From an uncultured Oscillibacter sp. (GTDB lineage Bacteria; Bacillota; Clostridia; Oscillospirales; Oscillospiraceae): a stretch of DNA of 16,168 nt. A model generated the notes under the pieces. It had not been told where the DNA came from, did not search any database, and saw nothing but the letters and a program-made list of their open reading frames with translations. Of the stretch, positions 7,599 through 16,023 are shown in pieces. Position 1 is the first letter of the stretch. Every line of letters begins with the position of its first letter. A program made the translations under genes and the position numbers. The stretch is from assembly GCA_946183715.1 (NCBI GenBank), contig CAMHDB010000010.1, positions 1-16,168 of the forward strand, written 5' to 3'.

Positions 7599-10500
7599 TT
7601 ACAGCTCACTGGCCGCCATTACGGGCGTCATATCCTCACTGAGTATCATGATTTTTATCTTGTCGATTTTGCCCTTGATTGCGGGCGGCACCTGCTTGAC
7701 CTGCGAGAACGCAAACCACGCGTTTTTCAGTTCAATGTTCCAGTGCTGGAGGTCAAGCATCAGGCCCTTGTCGTCGTACAGAACCAGATACACGTCCGCC
7801 ATAGCGGTCAGGGCGCCATTGCTCTGGGTGTAGGGGTCGAGGGCGAAACTGACGTTGATTTGGTTCTGCCCGTCCCGCAAGGCTTCCTTCGTACTGCCTA
7901 TCACATTGCCGTCGCCGTCCTGCAAGGCGATTTCCCCGGTGAGCTGGGAGTTATGGGAACCCGAAAGCGTAATCACGCCGGGGGTCGGGTTGACTACGAG
8001 GGGCTTCGCGTCGGCGGCTCTTATCGTGATTCCGTCCCCGGCGGACAGGAGCATGGCATATTCGCCGTCCTCCGAACTGTCCCGGGCGCGGAGCGTCAGC
8101 GTGAAGGCCTCGCCGCTCTCCATGGCGCTCCCGTCGGGGGCGTCGTACATGACCGTGACGCTCCCGCTGTTGGCGCCGGAGGAAACCATAAGATTAGAAG
8201 CGGCGACTCCCTTCGCCGGGGCGATGGAAGCGTACTCGAAAGCGCGTCCGTCGAAACTCAGCGTGAAGCGGAAGAACGTCACTTTCTGGTTGGCGTCGGT
8301 GAACAGGTACACGGGCACGGAGGCGCGCTCGCCGGCGCGGGAGGTCACGGAACCGATGGAAATCGTGGCGGCGCTCTGGGCGTCCGTCCGGTTCTCCGCC
8401 GCATAGCTTGCCTCGAATACTTCGCTGCTCCGGGCGCCGTCCATTACGGCAATGGCTTTCAGGGTCATGCTGGCGTTGACAAGGACGCCGCTGCTGTAAA
8501 GCAGGCTGTCCGGCGTCGGGTCGCTCCCGTCGGTGGTGTAACGAATCGACGCGCCGTCGGTGGACGTGCGCAGTGTGACGAGCGTCCCGGCGGGGAGTTG
8601 CGCCCCGTTGTCATGGCTTGCCACGGGAGGCTCCGCCCGGTCGACAAATACGCGGCTGACAGTCACCGCGCTGGATTCCCCGTTCAGGAACGCCACCGCC
8701 CTGACGACGGTCGACTCCGTGCAAAGAATGGGCTCCCGGTAAAGCGTGGAATCAAAGGAGGGGGTTCTGTCGCCGAACTCGTAGCGGATTTCGGCGCCCG
8801 AAACCGCGCTCAACTCCACGCGCTTTCCGCCCGGATAGCCTACAATGTTCATCTTCGGCGCGCTCAGCACAACGGGCTCGTCCGATTCGGCGAGAACCGT
8901 CACGTAGAAGGCGACGGAGAGGCCGTTCCATGTGACTGTGACCGGGTACGTGCCCGCCGCGTCCGAGCGGAAACCGACGGCGGTCATTTGGGAAGTGTCC
9001 TTGATGGGTTCCAGCGTCTGGTCGTTGTACTCCGCCTGCAGAATCAGGCCCGACAAGTCCAGCGCCTCGCCGATTTTGTATTCCCGCTTTTCGGGGCTTT
9101 GCGCAATGAACACGCGTTCGGCGTGGCGCGCCACGACCATCACGTCAAGGGGAGCGCTCTTCCCCTGATAGGAGACGACGACGCTTTGTGCCCCGATGTG
9201 GTCGCGGTCGTAATCGTACACGGAGTAGTCGCTGACCTCCTCCGAGATGTCGCCGTAGAGCGCTTCGACCCACACGCCGGCGAGGTTCAGCGGCGAACCC
9301 TGCACCGCCTCTAGCGCCGTCACGCCGTATGGCAGGTGAACAATCAGTTCCGAGGGAGCGGCCAAGTCGGAGACCGTCACGACGCAGGAAGCGACGTGTC
9401 CTCCGTCCGCGGTCTTGGCGGTAACGACGGCGGTTTTCCCTTTCTCCAGCGCGGTCACGACGCCGTTGTCGGACACGGCCACCACTTCCGGCGCGGTGGA
9501 TGTCCATGTGACGGCCTGATTGGTCGCGTTGGCCGGGGTAAGCGTGGCGACGAGCTGTCTGGACGCGCCGAACCCCAGCGCGGGAATGCTGTCGCAGTCC
9601 AGCGTGATTCCCTCCACGTTCGTGACATCCGCCGTCACTTCCACAAGGCAGAACGCCGTAAAGCCGTTCTCCGCCGTGGTGGCGACGAGTGTCGCCTTGC
9701 CTTTGTTGCTTCCGGCGGTTACTCTGCCGTCCTCAGTGACCGTGGCAATGTCGCTGTTCGTGGAATACCACGTTACTTTGTCATTGGTGGCGCCTTCCGG
9801 CAGGACGGTCGCGGAGAGGGTGTCTTCGCCGCCTTGTTTCAGAATGATGGATTTCTTGTCAATCCGGACGCCCGTGACCGCCAGATGGTCCACGATTTCG
9901 CATTCCGCCACGACGGAGCCGTCAGCGGAACGGGCCGTGATAACCGCGCTCCCGGAGTCCTCTTTTTTGACGTTCACCACATTGGGGCCGTAGCCGTAGT
10001 AATTTTCGCTGACGGAAGCGATTTTTTCGTCGGACGTAGACCATGTTACGGTCTGTTCGGAGGCGTTTTCCGGGTAAACCGTCGCCGTGAGCACAAAGTC
10101 GTCGCCGACGGTCAGGGCCTTCTTGGAGACGCTGAGCACGATGGCCGATACCGGAATCTGTGACAGGACGGTTACGGCGCAGGAGGCGGTTTTCCCGCCG
10201 TCCGCCGTGGTGGCTGTGATTTGCGCCGCGCCTTCGGCAAGCGCCGTCACAATGCCGTGCGCGTCCACGGAAACCGCCTCGGGGTTGCTCGAACTCCACG
10301 CAACGTCCTTGTTCTCCGCGTCTTCGGGCTGTACGGAAGCGGTCAGGTAGACGACCTGTCCGGGGCTTATCATCAGGGAACTTTCGTTAAGCTCCACGCC
10401 GCTGACTTTCGCCGTCCCGCGCGTGAGGGTCGTATGCGGGATACCATAGGTTTCGGCGTAGGTCTCGGCGGTACTCCCGCTGTAGACGGTCAGCGTAAGG

Positions 10501-13500
10501 GGCGTGTCGCCGTAATTATAATAGTACGTCGTAAAGGCGTCGGAGCCGATGGAATTTACGCTTTCCGGCACGGTCAGGGCGGTGAGCCTGCCGGAGTTGT
10601 AGAACACGGAAGCGCTGATAGTGTTCAGGCCTTCCTCAAGGGAGACGAATGTCAGGCTTGGGTCGTCCGCGAAAGCGTTTGCCCCCAGCGTCTTGACGCT
10701 CGCCGGAAGGAACGCTTTTTCCAGATTGCCGCAATTCGCGAACGCGTGGGAGCCGACTTGCGTGACGCCGTTCTGCACAACAACCGTGCGAATGCTGTCG
10801 CGGACGTAAGCCCACTTCGTGGCGTCACTGTTGGCGTAATCGGTGATGGCGCCGCTCCCGGAGACGGTCAGAATGCCGTTGCCCTCCAGCGTCCATGACT
10901 GCGACGCCTGCGCGCCCCAGAGGCCAAACGCGCGGTAAACGGTTTCCGAGCCGGGGAGTTTGTGCAGAATGCCCGCCGTGCCGACGGCCTGACGCGTCTT
11001 GGAGTTGTCCGGCACGGTGACGACCAGACTGCCGCAATTCTCAAAGGCACTGCCGTCAATTTCGTCCACGCTGGCGGGAAGCGTCAGTTCGGAGAGCGCG
11101 GTACAACCGTAGAAGGCCCGGTAGCCGATGGAGTCCACGCTGTCCGGGATGGTGACGGACGTAAGATGGTCGCATTCATAGAACGTGTAATTCCCGATAC
11201 GGGTGATTCCCTTGTCGATTTCCACGCGCTGTATGCTGTGCTGGTCGTTGTATGACCATGGGATGTTCCATTCGTCCAAATCGTGCATAGGGCCGGAGCC
11301 GCTGATTTTCAGCAGGCCGTCGTCTGTAACCAGCCATTGCGCGTTGTCGCTGATACCGCCGTATTCGTCTATTTCGCCGATGTGGCCCCATGCTACGTAG
11401 ACGGTATCCGTCCCCGTGAAGCGGTAGCGGATATGGCTTGACAGGGCGTAGTCATGCGCGGGAGTGTCCTTCGTCACGGTCAGGATGAGGTTGGGACAGT
11501 TGTAGAACGCGTTTTCTCCGATTTCCTTCACGGAAGCCGGGACTATGACGGATTCGAGCGCGTAGTTGTTGTAAAACACCTCTCCGCCGATAGAGGTCAC
11601 GCTGTCGGGGATGGTCACGGACGCGAGCGCGCCGCAGTCGTAGAACGCGCCACTGCCGATTTGCGTCACGCCTTCGGCAATCGTGACGGACGCGAGCGCG
11701 CCGCAACTTTGGAACGCGTAAGAGCCGATAGAAGTTACGCTGTCGGGGATGGTCACGGATTCGAGCGCGCCGCAGTCGTAGAACGCGCAACTGCCGATTT
11801 GCGTCACGCCTTCGGCAATCGTAACGGACGCGAGCGCGCCGCAACTTTGGAACGCGTAAGAGCCGATGGAAGTCACGCCCTCGTCGACGGAAACGGACTT
11901 GATTTCCCCCCGGAAATCGTTCCAAGGTGTGTCGCCGTACCATCCGAACTCCCGCATAGCGCCGGAGCCCTTGACGGCGAGAAGGCCGTCGCTGTCCAGA
12001 ATCCAAGCCACGCCGTTTTCGTCGGAGCCGCAGTAGCCGCCGCGACAGGTTCTCTCCTCCCCGGCGAAACGGAACCGGACGCCGTCCCGCAGGGCACAGG
12101 CGTAGCTTTCCTGATTTTCCGTCACGGTCAGGACGAGGTTTTCGCAGTCGTTGAAGGCGATACTCCCGATGGAAGTCACGCTGTCGGGGATTTCGACGGA
12201 GGCGAGCGCGTCGCAGTCGTAGAAGGCCGCGTAGCCGACAGTGTCCACGGACGCGGGGATTTCGACGGAGGCGAGCGCGGCGCAGTAGGCAAACGCCCAT
12301 TCTCCGATAGAGGCAAGGTTACTGGGGAGCGTGACGGACTCGAGCTTGCCGCAACTTTGGAACGCATACGGGCCGACGGAAGTCACGCTGTCGGGAATCG
12401 TGACGGAGGACAGCGCGCCGCAGTCATAGAAGGCGTAAGAGCCGACGGACTTCACGCCCGGGGCGACGGAAACGGACTTGATTTCGTTCCGGAAGTCGTG
12501 CCAAGGCTGATACCCGTCCGAGCCAAAGTCCCGCATGACCCCGGAGCCGCTAATGGTCATCAGGCCGCTGTTGCTGTCCAGAATCCAGATTACGTTGTCC
12601 TCCAGTCCGGCGCCGCAGGAGCCTCTGTGGTAGAACGTATCGCTTCCGGCGAAACTGTAGGTGATGTTCTCCCGCACGGCGTAATCGAACGCTTCGGAGT
12701 TTTCCGTCACTATCAGGGCCAGATTGGGGCACTCACGGAAGGCGTAGTCATCGATGGAGACCACAGACGCGGGGATAGTCACGGATTCGAGCGCGTCGCA
12801 ACTGTAGAATGCCTGCGTGTCAACGGACAACACGCCGTCCGGAATCGTGACGGAGGTGAGCGCGTTGCAGTCATAGAAGACATGCGCCTCGACCTTGGTC
12901 AGCTTCGCGGGCAGAGTCACGGTGGCGAGGGAGCCGCAACAGGAGAACGCGTCACTTCCGATGGTCGTCACTTTGTCAGGAACCTTCACGGACGTGAGGC
13001 CGCTGCTGGAGAAGGACTGGTAGCCGATAGACGTAAGGGTGTCGGGGAGGGTCACGGACGTGAGCGAGTAGCAGTAATTGAAGGCGTAGTCGCAAACGGA
13101 GGTGACGCCGTTGCCGACGGTCGCGGTTTTGATTTTGTCGTTGTAGGGATTCCACGGATTGCTTATCATATCGCCGCTTCCGGTGATTTCCAGAAGGCCA
13201 CTGTTCCAATTGAGAAGCCACGCGACGTTCTCACCGCAGTAGCCGCCCACGCGTACCGCGCCCGACGTATCGCCCGCGAGCTTGAAGGGCACGCCGTCAC
13301 TCACGGCGTAGACGTGGCCGCCGCTGTCCTGCGTGACGGTAAGGAGGAGTTCGCCGCATTCGCGGAACGCGCCTTCACCGATTGTGTTCACCGTCGCGGG
13401 AATCGTCAGCGCGGTCAGCCTGTTGCAACCCTTGAAAGCGTCTTTCCCGATTTCCGACACCTTCTCGGGCAAAGACAAGTTGCGGATAGCATAGCAGTAT

Positions 13501-15908
13501 TGGAAGGCGCCGTCGCCAACCGAGGCCAGATTCGCGGACAAAGTCAGGGAAGCCAGCGCGTCACAGTTATAGAAGGCGTAGTCGCCGACGCTTGTCACGC
13601 TGTCGGGCAGAGTAACCGTTATCAACGCGTCGCATTCCCGAAACGCGCCGCCGCCAATAGACGCGAGCTTGTTCGGCAACGTGAGGGAAGAGAGCTTGCC
13701 GCAAGATTCAAAAGCGCTTTCCCCAATGGAAATGAGGTTCGCCGGAAATGTCACCGACGCAAGCACATTGCAATCCATAAACGCATGAGAGGCGATGGAA
13801 GTCACATTATCAGGAATCGCAATGGACTTGAGCGCGTCGCAGTCATGGAACGCGTAATCGCCGATGGAAGTCAGACTGTCGGGAAGCGTCACGGATGTGA
13901 GCGAGCCAAAGCCGTAGAAGGCTTGGTAGCTAATGTAAGTTACGCCGGAGTGGATGTCCACGGTTTTGACACTACCGCTCCAATTATTCCAAGGAACGTT
14001 GTAATAGTTATCGTAATCATACATAGCGCCGCTTCCGAATACGGTTAGGGTGTCGCCGTCTAGGGTCCAATAGACGCTTGCGCCGTCCGCGCCGCATACG
14101 CCGCTGGCGTCGTAGTCGTAGGTGGTATCGCCGCCGACGAACTTGAACGGGATACTTTCCCCCATGGCGTAAGCGTAACCGGCGCTATCTTGCGTCACGG
14201 TCAAAACCAGAGTTTCGCAGTCGCCGAACGCAGAACCGCCGATTTCGGTCACGCTGTCCGGAATCGTCACGGAGGACAGCGCGTCACAGTTGTAAAACGC
14301 TTGCGTTCCGATGAAAGTCAGACCGTTTGGGAGGGACAACGCTGTCAGGTTCGGGTAAGAGTAGTTGTAGCTATAGAAGGCGTTGGCGCCGACGGAGGTC
14401 ACGCCGGACTGGATTTCAACCGTTTGAATGCTGTCGGCGTAGTCATGCCACGGCCCGCTGTCATAGGGGTCGAAATCGCTCATAGCGCCGCTTCCGAATA
14501 TGGTCAGGGTGCCGCCGTCGAGCGCCCAATAGACGCCCGCGCCGCACTCGCCGCTTGCGGCGTAGCGATAGGGCGTATTGTTACCGGAGAGCTTGAACGG
14601 GACGGTTTCCCGCAGGGCGTAAGCGTAGGCTGGACTGTTTTCCGTCACGGTCAAGAGCAGGTTTTCGCAGTCGCCGAACGCGCCGTTCCAGATTTCGGCC
14701 ACGGTTGCCGGAACTGTCACGGATTTCAGCGCGTCGCAGTTGTAAAACGCCTGCTCTCCGATGGAAGTCAGGGTATCCGGGAGGGAAACCGCCGTCAGAT
14801 TCGGGTAAGAGTAGTTGTAGCTATAGAAGGCGTTGACGCCGACGGAGGTCACGCCGGACTGGATTTCAACCGTTTGAATACGGTCGGCGTAGTCATGCCA
14901 CGGCCCGCTGTAGTAGGGGTCGAAATCGCTCAAATCGCCGTTTCCGTAGATGGTCAGCAGGCCGTCGGCGTCGAGTTTCCACAGGAGGTTGTCACCGTCC
15001 GCGCCGCACTCCCCGGCGGCTGTGTAGGTTTTCCCGTCGCCGTCTAGGACGCTACAGGCGATGTTATTGCTCATGCAGTAGCGCCACGCGTAGGTGTCCA
15101 TGTAGACATCAGGCGTTAGCGAACCGGGAAACGCATTACCTCCGATGTACGTCACACTTTTCGGAATTGTCAGAGAGGAAAGAACGTAGCATTCGTAAAA
15201 AGCGTTATTTCCAATGCTTTCCAGTCCTTCGGAGAGTGTCACGGAGGAAAGGCGGGAGCACTGACCAAAAGCGGAATCTCCGAGGCTCTTCACGCTTGCC
15301 GGAATCGTCACGGAAGTGAGAGATTCGCAATAATAAAACGCGTTATATCCGATGCTTTCCAGTCCTTCAGAAAAAGTTACGGAGGAAAGGGAAGTGCATG
15401 AATTGAAAGCGTTTTCTCCAACGCTTCTCACACTGGCCGGAATCGACAGGGAAGAAATGGAGCAAGAGCAAAAAGCCTCGTCTTCAATACTTTCCAAACC
15501 TTCTGGGAAAGTGACTATAGAAAGTGAATTGCATTGCCCAAAAGCCTTGCTTCCAATGCTTGTCAGGGTTAGCGGAAGGCTTACTTCTGTCAGATTGTAA
15601 CAGTATTGAAAGGCGTAGTTTCCGACACGCGTCACGCCCTCCCCGATTTGCACGGAGGTAATCGCGTAGTTGTGGTAGTCCGTCCAAGGCGTGTTGTACT
15701 CGGAATAGTAGTCCGCCATAGGGCCGGAGCCGGTGATAGTCAGGACGCCCGTCTCGTCGTCGAACGCCCATTGCACATCGGACGCGTTGACCGCGCCGCA
15801 GTCGCCCTCGTAGACGCTCGCCCGTGTCCTTACGGGGAAGAGCGTCAGCAGCATACAGAGGGCCAGCGAAAAACTGAGAAGTCTCCTTCTCAAATATCGT
15901 TTGCCCAT
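7599..15908 (-). CDS. Giant secreted BspA-type leucine-rich repeat surface protein with Ig-like, chitobiase-C and cohesin-like domains
   Basis: An exported protein of 2769 residues. The signal peptide is MGKRYLRRRLLSFSLALCML, with probable cleavage after TRA (about residue 30). Residues 31-1834 hold nine arrays of BspA/TpLRR-type LRR_5 repeats (23 residues, like LASVTIPDSVTSIGSYAFQSC). I count about 47 units, distributed 8, 3, 3, 9, 6, 5, 6, 3, 4. Each array is introduced by a cap with CGA, W-LD, LTI-GSG-M and PW-D motifs. Then come four BIG2 Ig domains (about 1836-2186; GIVTALAEGAAQITA is typical), two Ig-like domains (2186-2339), two chitobiase-C-type domains (2346-2502; IRYTTDGSDPTPDS), a cohesin-like domain (2506-2650; ATISIGSVTSRAGERASVPV) and the shared tail ending MILSEDMTPVMAASEL. 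BspA-type LRRs commonly mediate binding to host proteins, other cells or particles, so an adhesin or scaffold role is likely but inferred. AAAGGA lies 9 bases before the ATG. No sortase or SLH anchor is visible. The gene is first of three related genes on this strand. Confidence 0.93.
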   Translation of the reverse strand: MGKRYLRRRLLSFSLALCMLLTLFPVRTRASVYEGDCGAVNASDVQWAFDDETGVLTITGSGPMADYYSEYNTPWTDYHNYAITSVQIGEGVTRVGNYAFQYCYNLTEVSLPLTLTSIGSKAFGQCNSLSIVTFPEGLESIEDEAFCSCSISSLSIPASVRSVGENAFNSCTSLSSVTFSEGLESIGYNAFYYCESLTSVTIPASVKSLGDSAFGQCSRLSSVTLSEGLESIGNNAFYECYVLSSLTIPKSVTYIGGNAFPGSLTPDVYMDTYAWRYCMSNNIACSVLDGDGKTYTAAGECGADGDNLLWKLDADGLLTIYGNGDLSDFDPYYSGPWHDYADRIQTVEIQSGVTSVGVNAFYSYNYSYPNLTAVSLPDTLTSIGEQAFYNCDALKSVTVPATVAEIWNGAFGDCENLLLTVTENSPAYAYALRETVPFKLSGNNTPYRYAASGECGAGVYWALDGGTLTIFGSGAMSDFDPYDSGPWHDYADSIQTVEIQSGVTSVGANAFYSYNYSYPNLTALSLPNGLTFIGTQAFYNCDALSSVTIPDSVTEIGGSAFGDCETLVLTVTQDSAGYAYAMGESIPFKFVGGDTTYDYDASGVCGADGASVYWTLDGDTLTVFGSGAMYDYDNYYNVPWNNWSGSVKTVDIHSGVTYISYQAFYGFGSLTSVTLPDSLTSIGDYAFHDCDALKSIAIPDNVTSIASHAFMDCNVLASVTFPANLISIGESAFESCGKLSSLTLPNKLASIGGGAFRECDALITVTLPDSVTSVGDYAFYNCDALASLTLSANLASVGDGAFQYCYAIRNLSLPEKVSEIGKDAFKGCNRLTALTIPATVNTIGEGAFRECGELLLTVTQDSGGHVYAVSDGVPFKLAGDTSGAVRVGGYCGENVAWLLNWNSGLLEITGSGDMISNPWNPYNDKIKTATVGNGVTSVCDYAFNYCYSLTSVTLPDTLTSIGYQSFSSSGLTSVKVPDKVTTIGSDAFSCCGSLATVTLPAKLTKVEAHVFYDCNALTSVTIPDGVLSVDTQAFYSCDALESVTIPASVVSIDDYAFRECPNLALIVTENSEAFDYAVRENITYSFAGSDTFYHRGSCGAGLEDNVIWILDSNSGLMTISGSGVMRDFGSDGYQPWHDFRNEIKSVSVAPGVKSVGSYAFYDCGALSSVTIPDSVTSVGPYAFQSCGKLESVTLPSNLASIGEWAFAYCAALASVEIPASVDTVGYAAFYDCDALASVEIPDSVTSIGSIAFNDCENLVLTVTENQESYACALRDGVRFRFAGEERTCRGGYCGSDENGVAWILDSDGLLAVKGSGAMREFGWYGDTPWNDFRGEIKSVSVDEGVTSIGSYAFQSCGALASVTIAEGVTQIGSCAFYDCGALESVTIPDSVTSIGSYAFQSCGALASVTIAEGVTQIGSGAFYDCGALASVTIPDSVTSIGGEVFYNNYALESVIVPASVKEIGENAFYNCPNLILTVTKDTPAHDYALSSHIRYRFTGTDTVYVAWGHIGEIDEYGGISDNAQWLVTDDGLLKISGSGPMHDLDEWNIPWSYNDQHSIQRVEIDKGITRIGNYTFYECDHLTSVTIPDSVDSIGYRAFYGCTALSELTLPASVDEIDGSAFENCGSLVVTVPDNSKTRQAVGTAGILHKLPGSETVYRAFGLWGAQASQSWTLEGNGILTVSGSGAITDYANSDATKWAYVRDSIRTVVVQNGVTQVGSHAFANCGNLEKAFLPASVKTLGANAFADDPSLTFVSLEEGLNTISASVFYNSGRLTALTVPESVNSIGSDAFTTYYYNYGDTPLTLTVYSGSTAETYAETYGIPHTTLTRGTAKVSGVELNESSLMISPGQVVYLTASVQPEDAENKDVAWSSSNPEAVSVDAHGIVTALAEGAAQITATTADGGKTASCAVTVLSQIPVSAIVLSVSKKALTVGDDFVLTATVYPENASEQTVTWSTSDEKIASVSENYYGYGPNVVNVKKEDSGSAVITARSADGSVVAECEIVDHLAVTGVRIDKKSIILKQGGEDTLSATVLPEGATNDKVTWYSTNSDIATVTEDGRVTAGSNKGKATLVATTAENGFTAFCLVEVTADVTNVEGITLDCDSIPALGFGASRQLVATLTPANATNQAVTWTSTAPEVVAVSDNGVVTALEKGKTAVVTAKTADGGHVASCVVTVSDLAAPSELIVHLPYGVTALEAVQGSPLNLAGVWVEALYGDISEEVSDYSVYDYDRDHIGAQSVVVSYQGKSAPLDVMVVARHAERVFIAQSPEKREYKIGEALDLSGLILQAEYNDQTLEPIKDTSQMTAVGFRSDAAGTYPVTVTWNGLSVAFYVTVLAESDEPVVLSAPKMNIVGYPGGKRVELSAVSGAEIRYEFGDRTPSFDSTLYREPILCTESTVVRAVAFLNGESSAVTVSRVFVDRAEPPVASHDNGAQLPAGTLVTLRTSTDGASIRYTTDGSDPTPDSLLYSSGVLVNASMTLKAIAVMDGARSSEVFEASYAAENRTDAQSAATISIGSVTSRAGERASVPVYLFTDANQKVTFFRFTLSFDGRAFEYASIAPAKGVAASNLMVSSGANSGSVTVMYDAPDGSAMESGEAFTLTLRARDSSEDGEYAMLLSAGDGITIRAADAKPLVVNPTPGVITLSGSHNSQLTGEIALQDGDGNVIGSTKEALRDGQNQINVSFALDPYTQSNGALTAMADVYLVLYDDKGLMLDLQHWNIELKNAWFAFSQVKQVPPAIKGKIDKIKIMILSEDMTPVMAASEL
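11599..11874 (-). repeat. Near-identical 138-bp tandem duplication (two LRR units each)
   Basis: Copies at 11599-11736 and 11737-11874 align without gaps, with about 6 differences in 138 positions by eye. Each encodes two LRR units (AFQSCGALASVTIAEGVTQI plus AFYDCGAL). The high identity compared with other units suggests a recent duplication or gene conversion. Confidence 0.85.
14160..15060 (-). repeat. 450-bp tandem duplication of a whole cap-plus-LRR block (blocks 2 and 3)
   Basis: The two blocks align at an offset of exactly 450 bp. The best-conserved core is 14341-14471 against 14791-14921, with only scattered substitutions. It encodes GVTSVG-NAFYSYNYSYPNLTA and the PWHDYAD cap in both. 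A full 150-residue module has been copied, not just single LRR units. Confidence 0.8.
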
Positions 15909-15951
15909 AGAATCGCATCCTTTGTAAGAGAAGTCCGCTTCCGGAAACTGG

Positions 15952-15987
15952 GCGGAGGGGCGGACGGGGAACTGTCCGCCCCTCCGC
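15952..15987 (-). terminator. Perfect 14-bp GC-rich hairpin between the partial gene and the giant LRR gene
   Basis: Arms GCGGAGGGGCGGAC (15952-15965) and GTCCGCCCCTCCGC (15974-15987) with an 8-base loop, 36 bases past the stop of the upstream partial gene. On the minus strand it is followed by CCAGTTTCC, so the U-tract is poor. It may be a terminator of the preceding gene or an RNA-stabilising intercistronic hairpin. I see no clear promoter between it and the giant gene. Confidence 0.5.
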
Positions 15988-16023
15988 TTAGTCAGAAACC
16001 GTTATGAAAGCGGCGCGTTGGGA

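Larger units (their letters stand above)
10405..15815 (-). repeat. LRR_5 repeat region: nine capped arrays, about 47 units of roughly 69 bp
   Basis: Coding repeats inside the giant gene. The basic unit is about 69 bp (23 residues) with the pattern L-x2-V-T-I-P-x-S-V-x-x-I-G-x-x-A-F-x-x-C. Arrays are separated by caps of about 70 residues that include the conserved CGA...W.LD...GSG.M...PW.D series. The cap Cys-Gly is kept in blocks 1-7 but is replaced by HIG and LWG in blocks 8 and 9, which are the most divergent. Confidence 0.88.

Noticed and set aside
6279..9314. Long plus-strand frames at 6279-7490 and 7743-9314
   Set aside because: Both are antisense shadows of genes with convincing domains, and neither has recognisable motifs.
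11581..11880. Regular repeats that could suggest a CRISPR or minisatellite array
   Set aside because: The period is 69 or 138 bp, the whole unit is coding in one frame as LRR_5 repeats, and there are no repeat/spacer alternation and no cas genes.
11454..14048. 864-codon open frame on the plus strand across the LRR region
   Set aside because: Its periodic translation (GDGHGRERAAVVE-like) simply reflects the 69-bp LRR repeats read backwards. Repetition keeps stops out of the frame, so openness is not evidence of coding.
7599..15908. Possibility that the giant gene is an assembly concatenation or pseudogene
   Set aside because: The frame is uninterrupted over 2769 codons, with signal peptide, ordered domains and a C-terminus matching its two neighbours, so it reads as an intact gene. 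Repeat collapse or expansion in assembly cannot be excluded for the near-identical units.
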